Source: Polaribacter pectinis (GTDB taxonomy: Bacteria; Bacteroidota; Bacteroidia; Flavobacteriales; Flavobacteriaceae). Taken from it: a DNA stretch of 64,000 nt. The stretch covers positions 3,255,501 to 3,319,500 of the forward strand of contig NZ_CP060695.1 in assembly GCF_014352875.1 (NCBI RefSeq), in the 5' to 3' direction. Shown here piece after piece: positions 1 through 8,710 of the stretch. The position numbers and the translations under genes were made by a program. Under the pieces are notes generated by a model. The model did no database searches. It was not told where the DNA came from and saw only the letters and a program-made list of their open reading frames with translations. How positions within the stretch are numbered: the first letter of the stretch is position 1; each line of letters begins with the position of its first letter.

Positions 1-1870
1 ATTAAAAAAAGATATTAAAGAATCTCCAGATGTAATTTTGGTAGTGGCAGATATCGAAAACTTAAAACGAAATCTATTACTTTTTTCACAAATTAAAGAT
101 TTAGAAATTCCAACAGTTTTGGCTATTAATATGGTAGATCAAATGACTAGAAAGGGAATTTCTATTGATTTATCATTATTAAAAAAAGAGCTAAATACAG
201 AGGTTGTTTTAATTAGTGCTAGAAAAAACCAAGGAATAGATGATGTTAAAGCAGCAATAATTCGTTGTCACGTTGCCGCAAAAGCTTCGCCATTATGTGG
301 GATTAATTCTAAAATAGATCCAGATTATTTTCATAAATTAAAAGAAATTAGTCCTAATTATTCTTTGTACGAATTGTGGTTAATGGTTACCCAAAACAAT
401 TATCCAGAAACAATTACAAAAGAAGAAAAAGACAAACTTTTAGCATTTAAAAAAGATGTTTCTAAACTAAAAAAATATCAGCATAAAGAAACTATTTATC
501 GTTATCAAGAAATCAATAAAATTTTAAAGAAAACGTATATAGTAGATAAAAGTAAAGCAACAGACTTACGAAGTAAGTTAGATAAAATATTTACACATAA
601 GATATTTGGTTACGCAATTTTTGCGCTTATTTTATTAGTTATTTTTCAATCTATTTTCGATTGGGCTTCAGTTCCAATGGATTTTATTGATAGTACTTTT
701 GCACAAATTTCTGACTTTACAAAAAACAACTTGCAGCCAGGAATTCTTACAGATTTATTAACAGAAGGTATTATTCCTGGTATTGGAGGAGTCATTATAT
801 TTATTCCGCAAATAGCAATTTTATTCTTATTTATAGCTGTTTTAGAAGAAACAGGTTATATGAGTCGTGTTGTTTTTCTAATGGATAAAATTATGCGACG
901 TTATGGTATGAATGGTAAAAGTGTAATTCCATTAATTTCTGGTACAGCATGTGCTATTCCTGCAATTATGGCAACCAGAACTATTTCTAGTTGGAAAGAA
1001 CGATTAATTACCATTTTAGTAGTTCCGTTTACAACTTGTTCTGCACGTTTGCCAGTTTATGCAATTTTAATTTCTTTAATTATTCCAAAAACTAAAATAT
1101 TTGGATTTTTAAATTTACAAGGTCTAGTTTTATTGTCTTTATATGCTCTTGGTTTTGCAACAGCAATTTTAGCCGCTTATATTTTACATAAAACATTAAA
1201 AATAGAATCGAAATCATTTTTTGTAATAGAGATGCCAAACTACAAATTACCATCAATTAAAAATGTAGGTTTCGATGTTTTAGAAAAAACAAAAGCATTT
1301 GTATTCGGTGCCGGAAAAATAATTTTAGCACTTTCAATTATCTTATGGTTTTTAGCTTCAAACGGACCAGAATCATATAAAAATGCAGAAAAGAACGTTA
1401 TAGAAAATGCAGATAATCAAACATTGTCTTCCGAAGAAATTCAACAAAAAGTAGCTTCTGCAAAACTAGAAAATTCCTACATAGGAATTATGGGAAAAAG
1501 TATAGAACCAGCAATTAAACCTTTGGGTTATGACTGGAAAATAGGAATTGCATTAATTACTTCTTTTGCAGCAAGAGAAGTTTTTGTAGGAACATTAGCT
1601 ACTATTTATAGCGTAGAAGCAGATGATGAAAACACAACAACTATTAAACAAAAAATGGCTTCTGAAGTAAATGAAACAGGAGGAAAACTTTTTAATTTTC
1701 CTGTAGGAATGTCTTTGTTAGTTTTCTATGCTTTTGCTATGCAATGTATGGCAACATTAGCAATTGTAAAACGTGAAACAAAAACATGGAAATGGCCATT
1801 AATTCAGCTCTTTGGAATGACAGGATTGGCCTATGTTTCTTCATTTATAATCTATCAAATACTAAGTTAA
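1..1870 (+). CDS. feoB: Ferrous iron transport protein B, 5' end outside window
   Basis: FeoB is an inner-membrane GTP-gated Fe(II) importer. The frame is open from base 2, so the gene begins to the left of the window; about 622 residues are visible and roughly the first 100, including the P-loop, are missing. Visible parts: the end of the G domain, with the guanine-specificity motif NMVD and a G5-like SARKNQG; a helical linker; then a polytopic membrane domain with the two Gate-type regions (GTACAIPAIMATRTI and, later, AAREVFVGTLATIY). A TTG at 38 could look like a start but lies inside the conserved G domain (DVILVVAD precedes it), so it is not one. The stop overlaps the start of the next small gene (TAATG), indicating translational coupling. 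Family assignment is secure. Confidence 0.95.
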   Translation, partial: LKKDIKESPDVILVVADIENLKRNLLLFSQIKDLEIPTVLAINMVDQMTRKGISIDLSLLKKELNTEVVLISARKNQGIDDVKAAIIRCHVAAKASPLCGINSKIDPDYFHKLKEISPNYSLYELWLMVTQNNYPETITKEEKDKLLAFKKDVSKLKKYQHKETIYRYQEINKILKKTYIVDKSKATDLRSKLDKIFTHKIFGYAIFALILLVIFQSIFDWASVPMDFIDSTFAQISDFTKNNLQPGILTDLLTEGIIPGIGGVIIFIPQIAILFLFIAVLEETGYMSRVVFLMDKIMRRYGMNGKSVIPLISGTACAIPAIMATRTISSWKERLITILVVPFTTCSARLPVYAILISLIIPKTKIFGFLNLQGLVLLSLYALGFATAILAAYILHKTLKIESKSFFVIEMPNYKLPSIKNVGFDVLEKTKAFVFGAGKIILALSIILWFLASNGPESYKNAEKNVIENADNQTLSSEEIQQKVASAKLENSYIGIMGKSIEPAIKPLGYDWKIGIALITSFAAREVFVGTLATIYSVEADDENTTTIKQKMASEVNETGGKLFNFPVGMSLLVFYAFAMQCMATLAIVKRETKTWKWPLIQLFGMTGLAYVSSFIIYQILS

Positions 1871-1986
1871 TGCAAGAAATTATAGCATATTCAATTTTAG
1901 GATTAGCAGTTGTTTTTTTGATAAAAAAATATGTATTTCCTTCAAAGAAAGATAAAGGTTGTAGTACCGATTGTGGCTGTAGTTAA
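1870..1986 (+). CDS. FeoB-associated Cys-rich membrane protein
   Basis: A 38-residue protein: one N-terminal membrane helix (IIAYSILGLAVVFLI), a Lys-rich stretch and a C-terminal Cys cluster (GCSTDCGCS). This matches the small FeoB-associated Cys-rich membrane proteins that follow feoB in many Bacteroidota and Firmicutes. The ATG at 1870 overlaps the feoB stop by one base (TAATG), the usual arrangement; a longer reading from 1786 would lie inside feoB and is unlikely. The cysteines may bind iron or sense redox state near FeoB, but its biochemical role is not settled. This is the last gene of the feo unit; about 90 bases separate it from the next gene. Confidence 0.85.
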   Translation: MQEIIAYSILGLAVVFLIKKYVFPSKKDKGCSTDCGCS

Positions 1987-2028
1987 ATCTTTAACAGAAA
2001 ATTAGTAGCTTTTTATTGTAATGATTTC

Positions 2029-2036
2029 TATTTTTG
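2029..2036 (+). promoter_or_regulatory. Candidate Bacteroidota -7 box for the DUF2911 gene
   Basis: TATTTTTG matches the TAnnTTTG -7 element of the Bacteroidota primary sigma factor and lies about 40 bases upstream of the start at 2078. No clear TTTG-like -33 element is present at the right distance, so support is moderate. Confidence 0.35.
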
Positions 2037-2077
2037 ATAGACTTGAAAATAATAATCTAATTAAAATATAATATTAA

Positions 2078-2635
2078 ATGAAAAAATCTATTTTATCACT
2101 TGTAATTTTTGCAATTACATTTTTAATGTCTTCAGAATTAACAGCGCAGAAATTCCCAAAAATGGATGTTAGTCCAATGGACGCAGCAGCATATCCTAAT
2201 AATTGGAAAGAATCAGAAAAACTAGTAAAAGTTGTTTACAGTCGTCCACAGTTAAAAGGAAGAGCTTTAGATAAATTAGCACCAAAGGACAAAGTTTGGA
2301 GAACTGGCGCAAATGAAGCTCCAGAAATTACTTTTTACAAAACAGTAGATTTTGGTGGTAAAAAAGTTGAAGCAGGAACTTACACTTTATTTACAATACC
2401 TCAAGATGGTAATTGGACAGTGATATTAAGCAATCAAAAAAACATTTGGGGGTCATATTTTTATGATGAAAAACAAGATGTTTTAAGAGTTCCTGGTAAA
2501 GTGTCTAAAACAAAAGATAGTATTGAAGCATTTTCTATTGTTTTTGATGGAGAAGAAGATGAAGCAACAATGCATTTAGGTTGGGAAAATACAGTAGTTT
2601 CTGTTCCTGTAGTCTATGAAAAACTAGAAGAATAG
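2078..2635 (+). CDS. Secreted DUF2911 family protein
   Basis: A 185-residue protein with a Sec signal peptide (about residues 1-23, ending LTAQ) followed by one DUF2911 domain. Family hallmarks are visible: the YSRPQLKGR motif, then DKVWRTGANEAPEITF, AGTYTLFTIP, and a tail of W(T/E)-rich strands. DUF2911 proteins are common exported proteins of Bacteroidota with no established activity. It is flanked by a candidate -7 box upstream and a strong terminator downstream, so it is probably a single-gene transcript. Function unknown. Confidence 0.85.
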   Translation: MKKSILSLVIFAITFLMSSELTAQKFPKMDVSPMDAAAYPNNWKESEKLVKVVYSRPQLKGRALDKLAPKDKVWRTGANEAPEITFYKTVDFGGKKVEAGTYTLFTIPQDGNWTVILSNQKNIWGSYFYDEKQDVLRVPGKVSKTKDSIEAFSIVFDGEEDEATMHLGWENTVVSVPVVYEKLEE

Positions 2636-2659
2636 AGTTTTAAACTCAAAAGAATTTTT

Positions 2660-2692
2660 AAAAAAGCTGCAATTATTAATTGCGGCTTTTTT
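2660..2692 (+). terminator. Intrinsic terminator after the DUF2911 gene
   Basis: An A-tract leads into a 9-bp stem (GCTGCAATT / AATTGCGGC, one G-U pair) with a 3-base loop, followed by TTTTTT. It separates the DUF2911 gene from leuS. Confidence 0.85.
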
Positions 2693-2719
2693 ATGCTTTA
2701 TACTTTGGTATAATAAACG

Positions 2720-2727
2720 TAAATTTG
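2720..2727 (+). promoter_or_regulatory. Candidate -7 box for leuS
   Basis: TAAATTTG is a perfect TAnnTTTG -7 element 22 bases upstream of the leuS ATG and just downstream of the preceding terminator. A TTTA at 2697-2700 sits 19 bases upstream as a weak -33 candidate. Confidence 0.5.
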
Positions 2728-2749
2728 CCGCTTAAATTTAGAAGTTACA

Positions 2750-5700
2750 ATGCAATACAATCATCAAGAAATAGAAAAGAATTGGCAAAAATTTTGGGCA
2801 GAAAACCAAACTTTTAAAGCCAGTAATGAAAGTGAGAAACCAAAGTATTATGTACTAGACATGTTTCCTTACCCAAGTGGAGCAGGTTTACATGTTGGGC
2901 ATCCTTTAGGATATATTGCAAGTGATATTTATGCACGTTACAAACGTCACCAAGGATTTAATGTTTTGCATCCTCAAGGTTATGATTCTTTTGGTTTGCC
3001 AGCAGAACAATATGCAATACAAACTGGGCAACATCCAGCAAAAACTACGGAAGCAAACATTGCAACTTATAGAAAACAATTAGATAAAATTGGTTTTTCT
3101 TTTGATTGGTCTCGTGAAGTACGAACTTCTAATCCAGAATATTATAAATGGACACAGTGGATTTTTATTCAATTGTTTAATTCTTGGTATAACAAAGATT
3201 CAGACAAAGCTGAAGATATTTCAACTTTAGAAAAACTCTTCAAAAAAGAAGGGAATTCTAAAGTAAATGCAGTTTGTGATGAAGATATAAAACCTTTTTC
3301 TGCGGAAGAATGGAAAGCATTCTCAAAAACAGAACAAGAAGAAATTTTATTACAATACAGATTAACATTTTTGTCAGATACAGAAGTAAACTGGTGTCCT
3401 GCTTTAGGAACTGTTTTAGCAAATGACGAAATTGTAAACGGAGTTTCAGAACGTGGAAGTCATCCAGTCATTCGTAAAAAAATGACACAATGGTCTATGC
3501 GAATTTCTGCATACGCACAACGTTTGTTAGATGGATTAGAAACTATAGATTGGCCACAACCTTTAAAAGATTCTCAAACCAATTGGATTGGACGTTCTCA
3601 AGGAGCAATGGTTACTTTTAAGGTTGATAATGGAAGTGAAAAACAATCGAATGAAGTAAAATTATCTTACAAAGAATTAGAAGCTTTAAAAGAAATAAGA
3701 CAAAATTCTACAAAAGCAGAAACGACACTTTGGAACGAATTAAAGAATAAAAAAGGAGCTTCAAAATTTAGAAGAAAATATACAATAGGTACATTTTTAG
3801 TGGATTATGTATGTGTTTCTAAAAATTTAATTGTTGAATTTTCTGGAAAAGAAGATGAAGAAGCAAGAACAACTTATTTTAATAATGAAGGCTTTAATGT
3901 AATTCGTTTTACAAATGAAGAGGTTCTTAAAAATGTAGAAAAAGTTGTTTCAGAAATTAATTTTGCAATTCAGTTTCCAAAAGTAACGGTTAATGAAACT
4001 TCAAAAAAAGAAGTTTTAAAAGAGGAAAATCAATATAAAATTGATGTTTTTACAACAAGACCAGATACAATTTACGGAGTAAGTTTTATGACTTTAGCTC
4101 CAGAACACGAATTGGTGTCAAGAATCGTGACAGATAAGCAAAAGGACGAGGTTAATGCGTATATAGAAGCAACAGCAAAACGTTCTGAACGTGATAGAAT
4201 GGCAGATGTAAAAACCATATCTGGAGCATTTACAGGAGCGTATGCAATTCATCCTTTTTCTGGTGAAAAAATTCAAATTTGGATTGGAGATTACGTTTTG
4301 GCAGGTTATGGAACAGGAGCAGTTATGGCAGTTCCTTGTGGAGACCAACGTGATTATGATTTCGCAAAACATTTCGGAATTCCAATTCCTAATATTTTTG
4401 AAGGTGTAGATATTTCTGAAGAAGCGCACACAGATAAAGAAGGAACTAAAATTGCAAATTCAGATTTTTTATCAGGATTAAAATACAAGAAAGCATTAAA
4501 ATTAGCCATTTTCGAAATGGAAAAACGTGGTTTTGGTTATGGAAAAATAAACTACAGATTGCGTGATGCTGTTTTTAGCAGACAACGTTATTGGGGAGAA
4601 CCTTTTCCAGTATTTTACAAAGACGGAATGCCACAAATGATTGACGCAAAACACTTGCCAATCGTCTTGCCAGAAGTAGAAAAATACTTGCCAACTGAAG
4701 ATGGAAAACCACCTTTAGGAAACGCAACAGAATGGGCTTGGGATTCTCGTGGAAATAAAGTTGTTTCTAACGAAAAGTTGAAAAACAAAACAGTGTATCC
4801 TTTAGAATTAAACACAATGCCAGGTTGGGCAGGAAGTTCTTGGTATTTTAATAGATATATGGATTCGCAAAATTCCACAGCATTTGCAAGTAAAGAATCT
4901 TTAGATTATTGGAAAGAAGTAGATTTATATATTGGAGGTTCAGAACATGCAACAGGGCATTTATTATACGCTCGTTTTTGGCAGAAATTCTTGTTCGATA
5001 AAGGAATTGTTCCTGTAGATGAATTTGCGAAGAAACTAATCAATCAAGGAATGATTTTAGGAACTTCTGCTTTTGTATATAAAGCAACTCCTTTTATTAA
5101 AAATGGTTGTGGTTGTTCTGATGAAAAATCTAATGATGATATTATCGCAGAAATACCAACCGTATTTGTTTCTAAAAATTTATTTTCTAATGATGATGAA
5201 TTTGAAACTGTTGTAAAAAACTACTTATTAGATAATAAATTATTGAATCCTAATTATGCAGATTTAGTAATGATTACCAAAACACCTATACATTCAGATG
5301 TTTCTTTGGTAAATTCTTCAGATGAATTAGATGTAGATGGTTTTAAAAATCATCCTTTAAATGCAGATTATAAAAATGCTGAATTCATTTTAGAAGATGG
5401 TGTTTACAAAGTTGGTAGAGAAGTAGAAAAAATGTCTAAATCTAAATACAATGTTGTAAATCCTGATGATATTGTAAGAGAATATGGAGCAGATGCTTTG
5501 CGTTTGTTCGAAATGTTTTTAGGGCCATTAGAACAAGCAAAGCCTTGGAAAACTTCTGGTATATCTGGTGTATATTCTTTCTTAAAGAAATTATGGAAAT
5601 TATATGTTTCTGAAGATGGCGTAATTGTATCCGAAGAAAAAGCAACTAAAAACGAACTAAAAGTTTTACATAAAACAATTAAAAAAGTACAAGAAGATAT

Positions 5701-6109
5701 AGAGAATTTCTCTTTTAATACCTCTGTTTCTACGTTTATGATTGCTGTAAACGATTTAACAGGCTTAAAATGTAATAAGAAAGAAATTTTAGAACCTTTA
5801 TTGGTTTTATTATCTCCTTACGCACCTCATATTTCAGAAGAATTATGGAGTAAATTAGGAAATAAAGAGTCAATTTCAACAGCTCCTTTTCCAGTTTTTG
5901 ATGAAAAACATTTAATAGAAAGTTCTAAAAATTACCCAATATCTTTTAACGGAAAAATGCGTTTTACTTTAGAGCTTCCTTTAGATTTATCAAAAGAAGA
6001 AATAGAAAAAACAGTTTTAGAAAACGAAAAAACAATTGCGCAATTAGAAGGTAGAACTCCTAAAAAAATTATTATTGTTCCTGGGAAAATTGTAAACATA
6101 GTTGGTTAA
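2750..6109 (+). CDS. leuS: Leucyl-tRNA synthetase with inserted DUF559 module
   Basis: Class I synthetase that charges tRNA-Leu in the cytoplasm. The signature HVGH (HIGH) is at residues 48-51 and KMSKS at 894-898; the editing-domain motif TTRPDT and the C-terminal anticodon-binding and extension domains are present. At 1119 residues it is well above the roughly 800-950 residues usual for bacterial LeuRS. Two insertions explain this: residues about 293-428, inside the CP1 editing domain, which contain a DUF559-type module (separate entry); and an enlarged segment at about 770-880 just before KMSKS, containing a CGC motif at 787-789. Part of the second is a normal Bacteroidota feature as I recall it. 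The frame is intact throughout, and no intein splice residues are visible, so the module is expected to stay in the protein. Downstream is a lipoprotein gene 10 bases away. Confidence 0.95.
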   Translation: MQYNHQEIEKNWQKFWAENQTFKASNESEKPKYYVLDMFPYPSGAGLHVGHPLGYIASDIYARYKRHQGFNVLHPQGYDSFGLPAEQYAIQTGQHPAKTTEANIATYRKQLDKIGFSFDWSREVRTSNPEYYKWTQWIFIQLFNSWYNKDSDKAEDISTLEKLFKKEGNSKVNAVCDEDIKPFSAEEWKAFSKTEQEEILLQYRLTFLSDTEVNWCPALGTVLANDEIVNGVSERGSHPVIRKKMTQWSMRISAYAQRLLDGLETIDWPQPLKDSQTNWIGRSQGAMVTFKVDNGSEKQSNEVKLSYKELEALKEIRQNSTKAETTLWNELKNKKGASKFRRKYTIGTFLVDYVCVSKNLIVEFSGKEDEEARTTYFNNEGFNVIRFTNEEVLKNVEKVVSEINFAIQFPKVTVNETSKKEVLKEENQYKIDVFTTRPDTIYGVSFMTLAPEHELVSRIVTDKQKDEVNAYIEATAKRSERDRMADVKTISGAFTGAYAIHPFSGEKIQIWIGDYVLAGYGTGAVMAVPCGDQRDYDFAKHFGIPIPNIFEGVDISEEAHTDKEGTKIANSDFLSGLKYKKALKLAIFEMEKRGFGYGKINYRLRDAVFSRQRYWGEPFPVFYKDGMPQMIDAKHLPIVLPEVEKYLPTEDGKPPLGNATEWAWDSRGNKVVSNEKLKNKTVYPLELNTMPGWAGSSWYFNRYMDSQNSTAFASKESLDYWKEVDLYIGGSEHATGHLLYARFWQKFLFDKGIVPVDEFAKKLINQGMILGTSAFVYKATPFIKNGCGCSDEKSNDDIIAEIPTVFVSKNLFSNDDEFETVVKNYLLDNKLLNPNYADLVMITKTPIHSDVSLVNSSDELDVDGFKNHPLNADYKNAEFILEDGVYKVGREVEKMSKSKYNVVNPDDIVREYGADALRLFEMFLGPLEQAKPWKTSGISGVYSFLKKLWKLYVSEDGVIVSEEKATKNELKVLHKTIKKVQEDIENFSFNTSVSTFMIAVNDLTGLKCNKKEILEPLLVLLSPYAPHISEELWSKLGNKESISTAPFPVFDEKHLIESSKNYPISFNGKMRFTLELPLDLSKEEIEKTVLENEKTIAQLEGRTPKKIIIVPGKIVNIVG
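3626..4033 (+). other. DUF559 endonuclease-fold insertion in the LeuRS editing domain
   Basis: In-frame insertion (residues about 293-428) between the CP1 strand ending MVTFKV and the conserved FTTRPDT motif, normally joined by a short loop. Residues 307-407 follow the DUF559 (Vsr-like PD-(D/E)xK fold) pattern: an N-terminal EIRQNSTKAETTLWNELKN helix, then KFRRKYTIGTFLVDY, LIVEFSG, and FNVIRFTNEEVL. Candidate active-site acids D352 and E363 are kept; the family's next Asp is S365 and the usual QH after it is absent, so nuclease activity is doubtful. Domain recognition is from memory of the family pattern. Confidence 0.8.
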
Positions 6110-6119
6110 AAAGTTAATT

Positions 6120-6617
6120 ATGAAAAGACTTCTATTATCTACATTTATACTTTTAATAATAATTTCTTGTTCAAAAAATGAAGAATTAGAAGGGGAACCA
6201 GAAATAATAGATCCAAGAGAATCTTATTTTGCAGAGGCAATTATTGGCTCTTGGTCAATTAATACTGTAAAAGTAGATGGGCAAATATTTCTTTATCCTC
6301 ATACAGATAGTTGTAAAAAAGATTTTTTTCAATTTTACAACGAACAAGGTAAAGAGTTTGATTTTGAAGAAACAATAGTACTCAATTGCGATAATTGTGC
6401 TCCTTGTGCAACTTCAACAACAAATTTAAGATGGGAATTATCGGGAGCAATTATTAAGTTTTATTTTGGAGAACAATATGTAACTAAATATAAGCTAATA
6501 GATGTTACAGAGACAGAATTTACTTATCAATTAGAAATTGATTATGATAATGATGGAGATTTAGATGTACTCGAAATTAGTGCAGAGTATTATGATCCTT
6601 ATGGCAATTTTGATTAG
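6120..6617 (+). CDS. Lipocalin-like lipoprotein
   Basis: A predicted lipoprotein of 165 residues: Lys/Arg start, hydrophobic core and lipobox IISC with the lipidated Cys at 17. The body (IIGSWSINTVKVDGQ, then LRWELSGAIIKFYFG) resembles the lipocalin-like domains that fill Bacteroidota surface or periplasmic lipoproteins. Four further cysteines (the CDNCAPC cluster plus one at DSCKK) may form disulfides. Near the C terminus DYDNDGDLD looks like a calcium-binding EF-hand-type loop. The ATG at 6120 is preferred over a TTG at 6102 that would overlap leuS and spoil the signal sequence. Function unknown. Confidence 0.7.
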   Translation: MKRLLLSTFILLIIISCSKNEELEGEPEIIDPRESYFAEAIIGSWSINTVKVDGQIFLYPHTDSCKKDFFQFYNEQGKEFDFEETIVLNCDNCAPCATSTTNLRWELSGAIIKFYFGEQYVTKYKLIDVTETEFTYQLEIDYDNDGDLDVLEISAEYYDPYGNFD

Positions 6618-6652
6618 CAAGTTTAACTTTTTATTGAAATAGATAAAATTAT

Positions 6653-6686
6653 AGCTGTTGTGAAATATTTCTCAACAGCTTTTTTG
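6653..6686 (+). terminator. Intrinsic terminator after the lipoprotein gene
   Basis: An 8-bp stem AGCTGTTG / CAACAGCT, extended by inner GAA/TTC pairs, followed by TTTTT. It ends the leuS-lipoprotein unit. Confidence 0.8.
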
Positions 6687-6730
6687 TGATTTGTTATTTA
6701 GCTATCTTGTCAATCTAAAATATATATAAG

Positions 6731-7192
6731 GTGAAAACAAAGAATTTTATATTAATTATTATTTTCGGAACGTTTTTTGTTGCTTGTAAGAAAGAAAAAA
6801 CTGTAAAAGAATATATGATAAATAGTTGGCAAACTTCGTATTTAAAATTAGAAATGCCAACCTATCAAAAATCTGACTCTTTAAATGTTTATGAAGACAA
6901 GTTCGACAACAATCCAGAATTAGTAGCGCAATCTAAATACAATGAAGATGGTACATTTTCTGCTTGGTTTTTAAATAAAAAAGGAGAACATATATCTAGC
7001 TCTAAAGGAAAATGGAATGTTGTAAATGACTCTCTTTTTGTTGAATTTAATTATGGAGGAAGAGATATGAAAGTAAGTTATCATATTACAAAAACTGAAG
7101 AAGGTTTTTTAGGAAAAAGCAAGTACGATTGGGATGAAGATGGAGATTTTGATGATTTACTAACTATGAAAACAACAATTATAAAAAAATAA
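6731..7192 (+). CDS. Second lipocalin-like lipoprotein, GTG start
   Basis: A 153-residue predicted lipoprotein with lipobox FVAC (lipidated Cys at 19). The start is GTG at 6731; no in-frame ATG precedes the signal sequence. The body (INSWQTSYLKLEM, KGKWNVVNDSLFVEF, YHITKTEEGFLGKS) resembles lipocalin-like lipoproteins. It ends with DWDEDGDFDD, an Asp-rich calcium-loop-like segment, placed as in the lipoprotein encoded just upstream, so the two may be diverged relatives. Its stop is only three bases from the kinase start, implying an operon with the sensor kinase and a possible role in the same envelope signal. That role is an inference from position. Confidence 0.7.
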   Translation: MKTKNFILIIIFGTFFVACKKEKTVKEYMINSWQTSYLKLEMPTYQKSDSLNVYEDKFDNNPELVAQSKYNEDGTFSAWFLNKKGEHISSSKGKWNVVNDSLFVEFNYGGRDMKVSYHITKTEEGFLGKSKYDWDEDGDFDDLLTMKTTIIKK

Positions 7193-7195
7193 AAT

Positions 7196-8653
7196 TTGAT
7201 TCATTTTAAAAATATTTCTTTAAGAATACGTATTTTTTTATCAATGATTTTGTTGGTATTGTTGGCATCAGTTTTAATATTGGTGGTAACAATTTATCAA
7301 TATGATGAGCAAACAAAAGATTATAATATTCAGCGTTTTGAAAGAAAGGAAGCAATTACCAAAGAAATAATAGAGTTAGAATTAAAAAATAAAACAACTT
7401 ACCCTGTAAATACAGAAAATTTACCTAAAATTTTTCAAGAACGTATTTATGAAATATCTTCCATAAATAGATTAAATATCTCTATTTATAATTTGAATGG
7501 TAAGCTATTGAAATCATCGATTGCAAGTGCTTTCGAGAAAATAAATGTTGAGGCAATTCCAGATAATATTCTAAAAGAATTAGCTCAAAATTCAAACCAT
7601 AGAATTCTTAAGAATAGACAAGAAGATGGTATTGGTTATCAATCTTCTTACTCGTATATTAATGATCCAAAGTTTAAACGAATAGGTATTTTAGAATTGC
7701 AGTTTACCCAAGATAATTCAGAAATTGAACATGAGTTAAAAGAATTTATGTATCGCTTGAGTTTGGTTTATTTATTAATGTTTATCATAGCAATTGCACT
7801 CGCATATTTCTTATCTAGTTACATTACAAGATCTATAAAAACTATTTCAGATAAAATGCAGCAGACGCGATTAAACGAGCGAAATGAAAAAATTATTTTA
7901 GATAAAGCAAGTTCAGAAATAGAAGTTTTAGTTGAAGCTTACAATAGTATGATAGATCAGCTAGAAGAAAGTGCTGTGAAATTAGCTAAAAGTGAGCGTG
8001 AACAAGCTTGGCGAGAAATGGCAAAACAAGTTGCCCACGAAATTAAAAACCCGTTAACTCCTATGAGATTAACGGTGCAAAGTTTCGAGCGAAAATTTAA
8101 TCCTCAAGACAAGAATTCTAAAGAAAAGCTGGCAGAATATAGTCAGACTTTAATTCAGCAAATAGATGTAATGAGTTCAATTGCTTCTGCATTTTCAGAT
8201 TTTGCTAAAATGCCATCTCAAAAAAGAGAAAAAATAGATGTTATTGAGGTAGTAAAATTAGCTTTAGATATTTTTAACGAAGATGCAGTTAAATATCTTC
8301 CGCAAGAAAAAGAGTTGTTTGCAAATTTAGATAAAACACAGCTAATTAGAATAGTAACAAACTTAATTAAAAATGCTTCGCAAGCAATTGGTAATGAAGA
8401 AAACCCTATAATTGAAGTTAAGGTTTTAGCAGAAGGAAATTCAGTTAAAATAATAGTTTCAGATAATGGAAAAGGAATTCCAGATGAGGTAAAAGAATTA
8501 ATTTTTGAACCTAAATTTACCACCAAAACAAGTGGAATGGGATTAGGTTTAGGAATTATAAAAAATATTATTGAAGCGTATGATGGAACTATTTCCTTTA
8601 CTTCTAAAGAAGGAGTTGGAACGGTTTTTACAGTGATTTTACCAAAAACATAA
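7196..8653 (+). CDS. HAMP sensor histidine kinase, TTG start
   Basis: A 485-residue membrane sensor kinase. TM1 is about residues 9-33; a periplasmic sensor region of about 150 residues follows; TM2 is about 184-209, then HAMP, then a HisKA dimerisation helix with phosphoacceptor His281 in VAHEIKNPLTPM. The ATPase domain shows the N box (NLIKNASQAIG), G1 (DNGKGIP), F box (FEPKFTTK) and G2 (GMGLGLGII). The HEIKNPLTP form resembles NtrY-type kinases. The start is TTG, three bases after the lipoprotein stop; an ATG 16 codons later would cut TM1. No response regulator gene is adjacent, so the partner is encoded elsewhere. The signal sensed is unknown. Confidence 0.9.
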   Translation: MIHFKNISLRIRIFLSMILLVLLASVLILVVTIYQYDEQTKDYNIQRFERKEAITKEIIELELKNKTTYPVNTENLPKIFQERIYEISSINRLNISIYNLNGKLLKSSIASAFEKINVEAIPDNILKELAQNSNHRILKNRQEDGIGYQSSYSYINDPKFKRIGILELQFTQDNSEIEHELKEFMYRLSLVYLLMFIIAIALAYFLSSYITRSIKTISDKMQQTRLNERNEKIILDKASSEIEVLVEAYNSMIDQLEESAVKLAKSEREQAWREMAKQVAHEIKNPLTPMRLTVQSFERKFNPQDKNSKEKLAEYSQTLIQQIDVMSSIASAFSDFAKMPSQKREKIDVIEVVKLALDIFNEDAVKYLPQEKELFANLDKTQLIRIVTNLIKNASQAIGNEENPIIEVKVLAEGNSVKIIVSDNGKGIPDEVKELIFEPKFTTKTSGMGLGLGIIKNIIEAYDGTISFTSKEGVGTVFTVILPKT

Positions 8654-8710
8654 ATACATTGTAGTTATAGTTTTTAATAAGTTATATTTTATTAATAAAA
8701 ATTTTTAAAA

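Noticed and set aside
1786..1869. Longer reading of the FeoB-associated protein
   Set aside because: It lies inside feoB; the ATG at 1870 overlapping the stop gives the expected small protein.
3626..4033. LeuRS insertion considered as an intein
   Set aside because: No Cys/Ser at the left boundary or His-Asn at the right one, and the site is a variable loop instead of a conserved motif.
6102..6119. TTG start for the first lipoprotein
   Set aside because: It overlaps the leuS end and adds residues before a normal lipoprotein signal starting at ATG 6120.
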